From an uncultured Candidatus Nemicrothrix sp. (GTDB lineage: Bacteria; Actinomycetota; Acidimicrobiia; Acidimicrobiales; UBA8592): a stretch of 8,167 nt of DNA. The notes beneath the pieces were generated by a model. It was not told the DNA's origin and did not search any database. It was given only the letters and a program-made list of their open reading frames with translations. The stretch covers positions 1 through 8,167 of the forward strand of contig CAJWRY010000061.1 of assembly GCA_913046155.1 (NCBI GenBank), written 5' to 3'. This document shows positions 1-5,635 of the stretch, in pieces. Numbering within the stretch: position 1 is the stretch's first letter; every line of letters starts with the position of its first letter. Made by a program: the position numbers and the translations under genes.

Positions 1-50
1 GAAAGCGTGTGTGGGGAAACCCACCGTGGGTTCGAATCCCACCTCCTCCG
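1..50 (+). tRNA. tRNA-Ser (anticodon NGA), 5' truncated by window edge
   Basis: This is the 3' part of a class II tRNA. The window opens at anticodon position 35 (GA), followed by AA and the 3' strand of the anticodon stem, GCGTG (5-9). A long variable arm of five perfect pairs closes a GAAA loop (GTGGG 11-15, CCCAC 20-24). Then come the T arm (GTGGG 26-30, TTCGAAT loop 31-37, CCCAC 38-42), the 3' acceptor strand CTCCTCC (43-49) and the serine-type discriminator G50. The long variable arm plus an NGA anticodon identifies a tRNA-Ser for UCN codons. The wobble base lies outside the window, but a separate CGA isoacceptor at 3592-3682 makes GGA or TGA more likely. The bases after G50 are CGC, so CCA is not encoded and would be added by nucleotidyltransferase. 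Confidence 0.93.
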
Positions 51-60
51 CGCAAAAATT

Positions 61-1227
61 TTATTTTATGGAATCATAAGCAGCTTCGAGAATACTCAGA
101 CCGCGTGTATCTCCAACAACTGTTTGCATCATTTTATTCATCATGTAGCTAACGGTTAATCCGTTATCAACATCATTGACGATCAACGATCCTCCCCAAC
201 CCCCCCAAAAGCACACTTTTCCATCTTGAGGTAAGAACGGAAATTCTTCATTGGGTAAACCATAACCTATTCCAAACCGAAGAGGCATCAGTAAGACAAG
301 ATCAGGTCCATGTGATTGTTCATCAAAGATAAGATCTATCGTTTCTTGTTTTAATAACTTCACACCGTTCATCTCTCCACCATTGCTTATAAGGCCTTGA
401 ATCATGGCAACAGATCTTGCATTTCCATGCCCGTTTGCTGCCGGAACTTCAGCAGATCTCCACCAATTTTCCCAAGCGGATTCATCGTCTGGAATTGGAT
501 TCATGAAGGTTTTCATCGCAACTTTCCCACTGATTCGATATTTCCCAAGTGACTTTGTAAATTCCTTGATTTGATCACTGAACTCCTCTTTTGGGTAAAT
601 AACGTTAGATACACGATGAAATTCACTTTCATCTAAACCAATATGAAAGTCCGCTCCTAGAGGATCCGCTATTTCTTCTTTGAAGAATCTACCGATTGAC
701 ATTCCTGTAATTCTTCTGATCACTTCACCGACAAGGTGACCCTGATTAAGCATGTGGTACCCGGAGGAGGTTCCAGGCTTCCACCATGGCTTTTGCCCTG
801 CAAGAATCGCAGTTGACTTTTCCCAATCACATACCTCCCTCATTGAAATTTTCTTACCCCAACCGGAAAGTCCTGAAGTGTGCGACATAATGTGACGGAC
901 TTCAATATCTCCTTTTCCTTTTGCCTTAAATTCTGGCCAATAGTCTGCAACAGGTTTGTAGAAGTCCAATTCTCCTCGATCAGCAAGAACAAGCGCTGAT
1001 ATGGCCATCATTGTTTTCGTTGTTGACCAGACATTTGTTATTGTGTTCCTTCCCCATTCCTGAGTTCTCTCTTCGTCTTTGTGTCCAGCCCAAATATCTA
1101 CTACTAATTCCCCATTGTGAACAACGGCTGCAGAGGCACCTATTTCACCTGGGTCAGCAAAATTACGTTGTAGAGCCTCGGCAACTGCCCCAAATCTTTC
1201 ATTAACAACTCCATTAATTTGTGTCAT
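61..1227 (-). CDS. Serine hydrolase, class C beta-lactamase/EstB-type esterase family
   Basis: 388 residues, of the penicillin-binding-like fold that includes class C beta-lactamases, EstB-type carboxylesterases and actinobacterial LipE-like proteins. Visible landmarks are the nucleophile motif S68-T-T-K71, a conserved HTSGL (116-120), the PGTSSGYH segment carrying the likely catalytic Y157, HGNARS (267-272), and GWGGS (343-347) at the place of the KTG box. A tryptophan there is what EstB-like esterases have, so esterase activity is more likely than beta-lactamase; the natural substrate is unknown. No signal peptide is evident, which suggests a cytoplasmic enzyme. The ATG start at 1227 has a good ribosome site, AAAGGGAA at 1232-1239. 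The gene is divergent from the SnoaL-like gene at 1298, and its stop lies 10 nt from the end of the convergent tRNA-Ser. Confidence 0.9.
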   Translation of the reverse strand: MTQINGVVNERFGAVAEALQRNFADPGEIGASAAVVHNGELVVDIWAGHKDEERTQEWGRNTITNVWSTTKTMMAISALVLADRGELDFYKPVADYWPEFKAKGKGDIEVRHIMSHTSGLSGWGKKISMREVCDWEKSTAILAGQKPWWKPGTSSGYHMLNQGHLVGEVIRRITGMSIGRFFKEEIADPLGADFHIGLDESEFHRVSNVIYPKEEFSDQIKEFTKSLGKYRISGKVAMKTFMNPIPDDESAWENWWRSAEVPAANGHGNARSVAMIQGLISNGGEMNGVKLLKQETIDLIFDEQSHGPDLVLLMPLRFGIGYGLPNEEFPFLPQDGKVCFWGGWGGSLIVNDVDNGLTVSYMMNKMMQTVVGDTRGLSILEAAYDSIK

Positions 1228-1247
1228 CTTATTCCCTTTATAAACGA

Positions 1248-1277
1248 AGAATAGCCGTGCTATTTGAGAAGTTTAAA
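1248..1277 (-). promoter_or_regulatory. Putative promoter of the serine hydrolase gene
   Basis: On the minus strand, TATTCT (1248-1253) resembles a -10 box and TTTAAA (1272-1277) is a weak -35 match, 18 nt apart. A start near 1241 would give a short leader that just includes the AAAGGGAA ribosome site. The -35 is poor, so this is a tentative call. Confidence 0.35.
1250..1264. repeat. 15-bp inverted repeat in divergent promoter region (candidate operator)
   Basis: AATAGC (1250-1255) and GCTATT (1259-1264) are perfect inverted copies around CGT. The element covers most of the putative -10 box of the leftward gene and touches the first base of the -35 box of the rightward gene. That is a natural place for a dimeric regulator controlling both genes. 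It is short, so chance cannot be excluded, and no regulator gene is present in the window. Confidence 0.4.
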
Positions 1278-1297
1278 TCTCTGCTTAAGATTGCGGT
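1264..1297 (+). promoter_or_regulatory. Putative leaderless promoter of the SnoaL-like/tadA genes
   Basis: TTGAGA (1264-1269, five of six to TTGACA) is followed after 16 nt by TAAGAT (1286-1291), a TANNNT -10 box. Only six bases separate the -10 from the ATG at 1298, so transcription would begin at or within a base of the start codon. This gives a leaderless mRNA, a common arrangement in actinobacteria. The absence of a Shine-Dalgarno sequence before 1298 agrees with this. Confidence 0.55.
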
Positions 1298-1867
1298 ATG
1301 AGATTTAGACCGACATTTTTAAATTCTCGAATTAATCTTGAAAAGAAACTACGTAGACAAGAATTGAAAGCAGCTCGCACTGCCAGCCTAATCAATGAGG
1401 ATTTACGATCAGAGATAGAGAAAATTAAAGATCTAGAAGCTATCCGAAGATTAAAGGCTGCATATTGCGATGCGTGCGATGATGATCATAATGGGGACTC
1501 AGTTTCAGCCTTGTTTATCAAAGGAGGCACTTGGCAGCAATTAGGTCAAACGGAACAGGCTGATTCAAGGGTCCATGTTGGGCGGAAAGAAATTGCGGAC
1601 TTTATGTATGGTTTGCGTAACGCTGGCTTTATTGTTCGGTCAAGTCATATCGTAACGAATCCGGTTATTGAGATTTCGGGTACTTCAGCTTCGGGGAAGT
1701 GGAAGTTCTTGATGCTTTATACTCATGCAGATGGGACTTTTCATAGAATCATTGGTCGGTATGAAGATACTTATATAAAAGTCAAAGGCGATTGGTACTT
1801 CGAGTCTCTGGTAGCCATAGTAGAAGAAAACGGTATTTACCTGACTGAGAGCGCTAATGACCGATGA
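1298..1867 (+). CDS. SnoaL-like / NTF2-fold protein with basic N-terminal extension
   Basis: 189 residues. From about residue 42 to 175 it matches the SnoaL-like branch of the NTF2 superfamily: the opening helix DLEAIRRLKAAYCDACDD (45-62), a strand with H117 in SSHIVTNP, and the closing strands GRYEDTYIKVKGDWYF (153-168). Members are small cone-shaped enzymes (isomerases, dehydratases, cyclases) or binding proteins, and the substrate cannot be read from the sequence. The first 44 residues are a highly charged, mostly basic helix-forming extension that most family members lack. The ATG at 1298 was kept because a -10 box sits 6 nt before it; a later start that trims the extension is possible. 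The last 11 nt overlap tadA, so the two genes are probably translated from one mRNA. Confidence 0.8.
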   Translation: MRFRPTFLNSRINLEKKLRRQELKAARTASLINEDLRSEIEKIKDLEAIRRLKAAYCDACDDDHNGDSVSALFIKGGTWQQLGQTEQADSRVHVGRKEIADFMYGLRNAGFIVRSSHIVTNPVIEISGTSASGKWKFLMLYTHADGTFHRIIGRYEDTYIKVKGDWYFESLVAIVEENGIYLTESANDR

Positions 1868-2306
1868 ACAATTGATGTTGATAGCTATTGAGGAAGCAAA
1901 GATAGCAGAGAGTCATGGTGATATACCTATCGGGGCGCTTGTGGTTCTAGAGGGAGATATCATATCCAGCCGTCACAATGAACGAGAATTACAAAATGAT
2001 CCCACTGCCCACGCAGAAGTGCTTGCTATTCAAGACGCAGCTAAAAAATTAGGGACTTCCCGCCTTGATGGTGCGACTTTGATCTCAACGCTTGAACCCT
2101 GCCCAATGTGTGCTGGAGCAGCTCTAAGTGCAAGAATTAGCCGAGTTATTTTTGGTGCTGAGGACCCCAAAGCTGGCGCATTGGGAAGTTTGTATCAATT
2201 AGGCAGCGACCCTCGTTTAAATCATGAATTCTCTGTTACGCCTAGGGTGTTACAAGAAGAATGCGGTGCCCTAATATCAAGGTTCTTCAGTACTAAACGT
2301 GACTAA
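1857..2306 (+). CDS. tadA: tRNA-specific adenosine deaminase TadA
   Basis: 149 residues, the usual length for TadA, which deaminates the wobble adenosine (A34) of tRNA-Arg(ACG) to inosine so that one tRNA reads CGU, CGC and CGA. The zinc site is complete: H52-A-E54, with E54 the proton shuttle, and PCPMC (81-85) supplying C82 and C85. The DPKAGALGS segment (103-111) and a C-terminal helix ending ISRFF are typical of TadA rather than of cytosine or guanine deaminases. The ATG at 1857 lies inside the end of the preceding gene, with GAGAG about 5 nt upstream; the in-frame ATG at 1875 has no ribosome site. Tight overlap with a SnoaL-like gene is unusual company, while nearby tRNA-Ser genes fit actinobacterial gene order as I recall it. 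Confidence 0.95.
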   Translation: MTDEQLMLIAIEEAKIAESHGDIPIGALVVLEGDIISSRHNERELQNDPTAHAEVLAIQDAAKKLGTSRLDGATLISTLEPCPMCAGAALSARISRVIFGAEDPKAGALGSLYQLGSDPRLNHEFSVTPRVLQEECGALISRFFSTKRD

Positions 2307-2332
2307 TGACCACGAGAAATTTCTATTAAAAT
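2304..2332 (+). promoter_or_regulatory. Weak candidate promoter before the geranylgeranyl reductase gene
   Basis: TAAAAT (2327-2332) is a fair -10 box. Only poor -35 matches lie upstream, around 2304-2311. A perfect 10-bp palindrome, AGAAATTTCT (2315-2324), falls between them. The gap of 61 bp between tadA and the reductase leaves room for a promoter, but read-through from tadA is equally possible. Confidence 0.25.
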
Positions 2333-2367
2333 GCGGTTTATTCTGAACTGTCAGGCACCATATTCTT

Positions 2368-3588
2368 GTGACTGATTTTGACATTATCGTAATTGGAGGT
2401 GGTCCTGCAGGAGCCGCTACCGCCATCCAAGCAGCACGGGGTGGTGCAAGAGTAGCGATCTTTGAGAAAGCTTCTGAGGGTCGCGACAAAGTATGCGGCG
2501 ATGGATTGACCCCCAGAGCTATAGCAGCTTTACAAGATTTAGAAATAAACCTAGATGGAGTTCACAAGATCACAGGACTACGGATGATCGCAGGAAAAAC
2601 GCGTAGAGAGCTTAAGTGGCCTAGCGGAGGAAGTTTTCCGCCATATGGAGCAGTCTGGACACGCAAAGAACTAGATTCGCACCTTCTTGAAAGCGCAACA
2701 CAAGCAGGAGCAAAAATCTTCTACGAAACAGAGGCTCTACCAGATTTAGATGGAGATACGGTAACCGGGGTCATCTCCGGATCAGATAAGTGGTCTGCTG
2801 AATTAGTCGTGGCAGCATCCGGCGCTCCAGGGAAAGTTGCGAGAATGCTTGGAACTGAAAGGAAAACAGATGAGCCTTATGGAATAGCCATTCGTACTTA
2901 TGTTGAGAGCCCAAGGCATGCTGATGAGTACCTCGAAGCTTCTCTTGCGATGAGAGATTCTAATGGGACCCCGATACCGGGCTATGGATGGATGTTCCCA
3001 ACAGGAAATGGAACAGTCAATCTCGGCGTCGGTGCTCTCTCAACGATGAAAGGTTTCCGGAAGCTTAATCTAAACACGTTGTGCGATATCTACAGAGACC
3101 TAATCGCTGATGAGTGGGAAGTTGGACCATACCTGGAAAAACCTAGGGCTTGGCGTTTACCAATGACTGCGCAAAAACGTCATGGGTTAGGTTGGGTTGC
3201 GGTTGGAGACGCAGCCGGACTCATCAATCCGATGAATGGAGAAGGAATTGATTACAGTCTCGAATCAGGCATGCTTATATCTGACTTATTTCTTCAAAAT
3301 CCGTCAACTGCTCCAACAGAATACGACAGGATAATAGGAGAAAGGTTTGATGGATTCCTAAGAACTGGTCGGCGCTTTTCCTATTTGATAGGTCACCCTC
3401 TTATCCTTCGATCCGGTTTACGCGTCGCAGTAGCAAACCAGTTCATGGCAAACATGACACTTCAAGTCATGGGGAACCTTGTTGATAATTCAACTCCCGG
3501 GGCTGCCGGAAGAGTACTGCGAATCGCAGATAAGGCTCTAGCTACAGCGGACCCGATCCTAAGAAAAACGCGGGCGAAACAGAATTAA
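2368..3588 (+). CDS. Geranylgeranyl reductase family flavoprotein, MenJ-like
   Basis: 406 residues. An FAD-dependent reductase that saturates isoprenoid double bonds. The N-terminal Rossmann motif GGGPAG (10-15) and E33 bind the ADP part of FAD. DKVCGDGLTPRA (40-51) is the family signature; PGYGWMFP (204-211) is the PxxYxWxFP-type motif lining the isoprenoid pocket; GDAAGLINPMNGEGIDY (280-296) is the second FAD-binding motif. Length and motif wording closely resemble mycobacterial MenJ (Rv0561c), which reduces one isoprene unit of menaquinone, from memory and not by alignment. Reduction of another polyprenyl chain or of a carotenoid precursor remains possible. The GTG start at 2368 places the Rossmann strand at the normal distance; the ribosome site is weak. 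No menaquinone genes are nearby. The stop is 3 nt from the convergent tRNA-Ser. Confidence 0.87.
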   Translation: MTDFDIIVIGGGPAGAATAIQAARGGARVAIFEKASEGRDKVCGDGLTPRAIAALQDLEINLDGVHKITGLRMIAGKTRRELKWPSGGSFPPYGAVWTRKELDSHLLESATQAGAKIFYETEALPDLDGDTVTGVISGSDKWSAELVVAASGAPGKVARMLGTERKTDEPYGIAIRTYVESPRHADEYLEASLAMRDSNGTPIPGYGWMFPTGNGTVNLGVGALSTMKGFRKLNLNTLCDIYRDLIADEWEVGPYLEKPRAWRLPMTAQKRHGLGWVAVGDAAGLINPMNGEGIDYSLESGMLISDLFLQNPSTAPTEYDRIIGERFDGFLRTGRRFSYLIGHPLILRSGLRVAVANQFMANMTLQVMGNLVDNSTPGAAGRVLRIADKALATADPILRKTRAKQN

Positions 3589-3591
3589 CTT

Positions 3592-3682
3592 TGGCGGAAG
3601 GTGTGGGATTCGAACCCACGGTGACGCAAAGCGCCACAACGGCTTTCGAGGCCGCCCCATTCGTCCGCTCTGGCAACCTTCC
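3592..3682 (-). tRNA. tRNA-Ser(CGA), CCA encoded
   Basis: Read on the minus strand from 3682, the acceptor GGAAGGT pairs with ACCTTCC. The anticodon arm has stem GCGGC/GCCGT and loop CTCGAAA, giving anticodon CGA for UCG codons. The long variable arm has seven pairs including one G-U around a TTT loop. The T arm GTGGG-TTCGAAT-CCCAC is identical to that of the tRNA at 1-50. The discriminator is G (3595), followed by encoded CCA at 3594-3592. All class II features are present and no introns or mismatches are seen. It lies downstream of the VOC gene on the same strand but appears to have its own promoter. Confidence 0.96.
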
Positions 3683-3698
3683 GAAGCTGAGCGTAGCT

Positions 3699-3728
3699 AG
3701 ACTATCTGAAAAAATCACGTTTTGTTAA
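3699..3728 (-). promoter_or_regulatory. Putative promoter of tRNA-Ser(CGA)
   Basis: On the minus strand, TTAACA (3723-3728, five of six to TTGACA) and TAGTCT (3699-3704, a TANNNT -10) are 18 nt apart. A transcription start near 3692 would leave about 10 nt of 5' leader before the mature tRNA end at 3682, a normal length for RNase P processing. The rest of the 3683-3762 gap holds an 8-bp palindrome, GTAGCTAC (3733-3740), and no clear terminator for the VOC gene. Confidence 0.45.
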
Positions 3729-3762
3729 TTAAGTAGCTACAGACTTGAAAAGAGCAACTACT

Positions 3763-4209
3763 CTATATCGCTCGTTCCCCTGTCACTTCATATAGTTCAA
3801 TAATGTTGCCAAAAGGATCTCTTCCATAAATAGCAAAGGAATTCCCTAGATCAACGGGCTCTTGGTGAAAAGTCATACCTGATTTACTCAAACGTGCGAA
3901 TTCATCATGAATGTTAGTTACTTGCAAAGCTATATGAGCAATTCCATGATTAGCTGGCGAGTAATCAAATCTCTGCGCCTCGGGCTTGGGTTTTATATAT
4001 TCCCATAGCTCTAAATATGCGTTGCCAGCCTTGAGCATTTGAACCTTTGCATGTGTTCTTTCTAGACCAATAACCTGATCCGCCTGCTCTCTATCCCCAA
4101 ACCAACTATTAGAAAATACCTTTTCAAATCCGAGAATCTCATGGTAGAAACCAACTGCTGTATCTAAGTCAGGTACCGATATGGCAACATGATGAATTCC
4201 TGTGATCAC
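3763..4209 (-). CDS. VOC superfamily (glyoxalase / methylmalonyl-CoA epimerase-like) protein
   Basis: 148 residues, two paired beta-alpha-beta-beta-beta modules of the vicinal oxygen chelate fold. The four likely metal ligands are H7 (GIHHVAISVPDL), E67 (YLELWEY), H92 (GIAHIALQV) and E138 (GNIIELYE), so the metal site appears intact. Methylmalonyl-CoA epimerase, glyoxalase I and lactoylglutathione lyase-like proteins all share this layout. The first module resembles epimerases, but no methylmalonyl-CoA mutase gene is near, so a specific reaction is not assigned. The start is GTG at 4209, with a candidate -10 box exactly 6 nt upstream and no strong Shine-Dalgarno, which fits leaderless translation. 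It diverges from shikimate kinase and reads toward the tRNA-Ser at 3682. Confidence 0.87.
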   Translation of the reverse strand: MITGIHHVAISVPDLDTAVGFYHEILGFEKVFSNSWFGDREQADQVIGLERTHAKVQMLKAGNAYLELWEYIKPKPEAQRFDYSPANHGIAHIALQVTNIHDEFARLSKSGMTFHQEPVDLGNSFAIYGRDPFGNIIELYEVTGERAI

Positions 4210-4215
4210 CTAACC

Positions 4216-4221
4216 AACCTA
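4216..4221 (-). promoter_or_regulatory. Candidate -10 box for leaderless VOC gene
   Basis: TAGGTT on the minus strand fits TANNNT and is followed by six bases and then the GTG start at 4209. This is the same geometry as the -10 at 1286-1291 before the SnoaL-like gene. No good -35 box is seen 16-18 nt upstream, so support rests on spacing and on the weak ribosome site. Confidence 0.35.
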
Positions 4222-4240
4222 GCTTGATTGTTTCTGTAAT

Positions 4241-4250
4241 TGAAATTTCA
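4241..4250. repeat. 10-bp perfect palindrome between divergent VOC and aroK genes
   Basis: TGAAATTTCA is a perfect palindrome in the 89-bp region between the two divergent starts. Its core GAAATTTC recurs in only one other place I found in the window, 2316-2323, also between genes. It could be an operator; an AT-rich palindrome of this size may also arise by chance. Confidence 0.3.
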
Positions 4251-4272
4251 TGCACAAACCATATCAGGTACA

Positions 4273-4291
4273 TACACTTGTTTATTAGGAG
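4273..4291 (+). promoter_or_regulatory. aroK ribosome binding site with candidate -10 box
   Basis: AGGAG (4287-4291) lies 7 nt before the GTG at 4299 and is the strongest Shine-Dalgarno in the window, so it fixes the start of shikimate kinase. TACACT (4273-4278) is a possible -10 box that would start transcription near 4285, just upstream of this site. No convincing -35 is visible. Confidence 0.6.
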
Positions 4292-4298
4292 ATTGATT

Positions 4299-4814
4299 GT
4301 GGTAAGGAATATCGTTTTAACTGGATTTATGGGGACCGGCAAGAGTTCTGTGGGTAAGGAATTATCAACGATACGCAACATCGGTTTTATAGACACCGAC
4401 GAAGAAATAACAAAGCAATTTGGATCAATCAACGAATTATTTGAAAATCATGGAGAAGAATATTTCCGACAATGTGAACGGGAAATCATCATACAGGTAG
4501 CCAAGAGTGCAGAAGTAGTTATTGCCACTGGTGGAGGTGCCGTCATGGATCCTGATAATATTAAAGTTCTAGAAGGCTCAGGAGAGATCTTTTGCTTGAC
4601 AGCTAATCCAGAAGAAGTCGTGCATCGCTTAACTAGCTCTGGAGAAGTTGGAGTTCGGCCACTCCTTGATGTTGAAGACCCTTATGATGCAATTTCTAAA
4701 TTATTGGCTACCCGTGAAGACATCTATAAACAGTTTGTGGAGTTTGACACCGTTGGGAAATCTCCTTCTGAGATTGCTCATGAGATAAATGATTTTCTTA
4801 ATGCCAGAAATTAA
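4299..4814 (+). CDS. aroK: Shikimate kinase
   Basis: 171 residues, the standard length. It phosphorylates shikimate with ATP, the fifth step of the chorismate pathway, in the cytoplasm. The Walker A loop is GFMGTGKS (9-16). D34 in FIDTDEEI and R57 in EEYFRQCE are the shikimate-binding pair, GGG (78-80) is the shikimate/phosphate loop, R120-P-L-L lies in the mobile lid, and R139 before DIY is the second substrate arginine. All key residues are present. The reading frame stays open back to 4224, but the GTG at 4299 has AGGAG 7 nt upstream and gives the normal N terminus, two residues before the first strand. No other aro gene is adjacent, unlike the common aroC-aroK-aroB cluster. The stop overlaps that of the convergent permease gene. 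Confidence 0.95.
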   Translation: MVRNIVLTGFMGTGKSSVGKELSTIRNIGFIDTDEEITKQFGSINELFENHGEEYFRQCEREIIIQVAKSAEVVIATGGGAVMDPDNIKVLEGSGEIFCLTANPEEVVHRLTSSGEVGVRPLLDVEDPYDAISKLLATREDIYKQFVEFDTVGKSPSEIAHEINDFLNARN

Positions 4815-5635
4815 ATATCGTTATTCTGCGATATAAACCGTAAGTCATTAGTAAGCGATAGCTTTAATCCAAACCACACAATCATAGAAACTGTTATGGT
4901 TGCCGATCCAAGAATCATATACATGACTATTAGCTGTAGGAGCACAGCATCCATTGGTTCAACACCAGCCAATAGCAAACCAGTCATTGCTCCAGGTAAA
5001 GCAATTAATCCAACAACCTTTGTTCTTTCTATTTGTGTGGTTATGGCAGTTTTTATGATTTGAGGTGCGAAGAATTTAGTCAGAATCGATTTATCAGCCC
5101 CTAATGCAAGCAAAGATTCAGCCTCCAATCGACGAGATGTTAATTGCATATTCAGTTGCTGAACCGCAAGAACTGCCGAAGGAACAATATTGCCAATCGT
5201 AATACCCGAAACCACCACAATATTAATTGGTGTGTAATCGATGACTGCAAAGAGGAAGACAACACTAACAACGATTGCAACCGAGGTAATTATCGCAATC
5301 AGAGCAACTGGTGAAAGTCTTTTGACAGTTGGTACACGCCTACGAATAATTTCAGTGGCCAATAAAACCATAAGAATCACCCAGAGCCATGACCAGAGTT
5401 CAGCAAACTTATGATCAAAAATAGCTGTAAAGAAGAGACCTACAGCAAGTAGTTGTAAAGCAGCTCTTACAGATGCGACAAATAGCGAATTTTCAATATG
5501 TAACCTAAGTAAAAGAGATAGTAAGAGCGTTACGACTACAAGTGATAATGACAGAGTGAACTCTAACCAACTGATATCAACAATTTGTTGGTCATATAAT
5601 GAGCCTGTTTTTCTTGCGATACTCAAAAATGTCAC
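4811..5635 (-). CDS. FetB/UPF0014-type ABC transporter permease
   Basis: 274 residues, an integral membrane protein with about seven hydrophobic segments (roughly 25-44, 52-72, 78-96, 109-131, 138-157, 207-225, 231-257). The signature of the UPF0014/FetB family is clear: VRAALQLLAVG (56-66), a charged cytoplasmic loop with EAESLLALGADKS (171-183), and KVVGLIALPGAMTGLLLAG (206-224). In E. coli, FetB pairs with the ATPase FetA in iron export linked to peroxide resistance; the substrate here is not proven. No FetA-like ATPase is adjacent. The GTG start at 5635 overlaps the preceding dehydrogenase stop by 4 nt, with GGAGG at 5648-5652, somewhat far at 12 nt, so translation probably depends on coupling. 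It is the last gene of the dehydrogenase operon. Confidence 0.87.
   Translation of the reverse strand: MTFLSIARKTGSLYDQQIVDISWLEFTLSLSLVVVTLLLSLLLRLHIENSLFVASVRAALQLLAVGLFFTAIFDHKFAELWSWLWVILMVLLATEIIRRRVPTVKRLSPVALIAIITSVAIVVSVVFLFAVIDYTPINIVVVSGITIGNIVPSAVLAVQQLNMQLTSRRLEAESLLALGADKSILTKFFAPQIIKTAITTQIERTKVVGLIALPGAMTGLLLAGVEPMDAVLLQLIVMYMILGSATITVSMIVWFGLKLSLTNDLRFISQNNDI

Noticed and set aside
1011..1205. Open frame on + strand opposite the serine hydrolase
   Set aside because: It lies inside a well-supported gene, has no domain-like sequence, and its composition follows the antisense of the hydrolase.
2277..2489. Open frame on - strand across the tadA/reductase junction
   Set aside because: It is antisense to the Rossmann motif of the reductase, has no ribosome site and shows no recognisable protein character.
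3733..3740. GTAGCTAC palindrome as a terminator for the VOC gene
   Set aside because: Only 4 bp per arm with no loop and no following T run on the minus strand.
4224..4298. Upstream extension of shikimate kinase from a TTG at 4224
   Set aside because: The extra 25 residues precede the normal AroK N terminus, and AGGAG at 4287-4291 points to the GTG at 4299.
4169..4432. Open frame on - strand across the VOC/aroK divergent region
   Set aside because: It is antisense to the aroK Walker A region and overlaps the VOC start; no protein family features.
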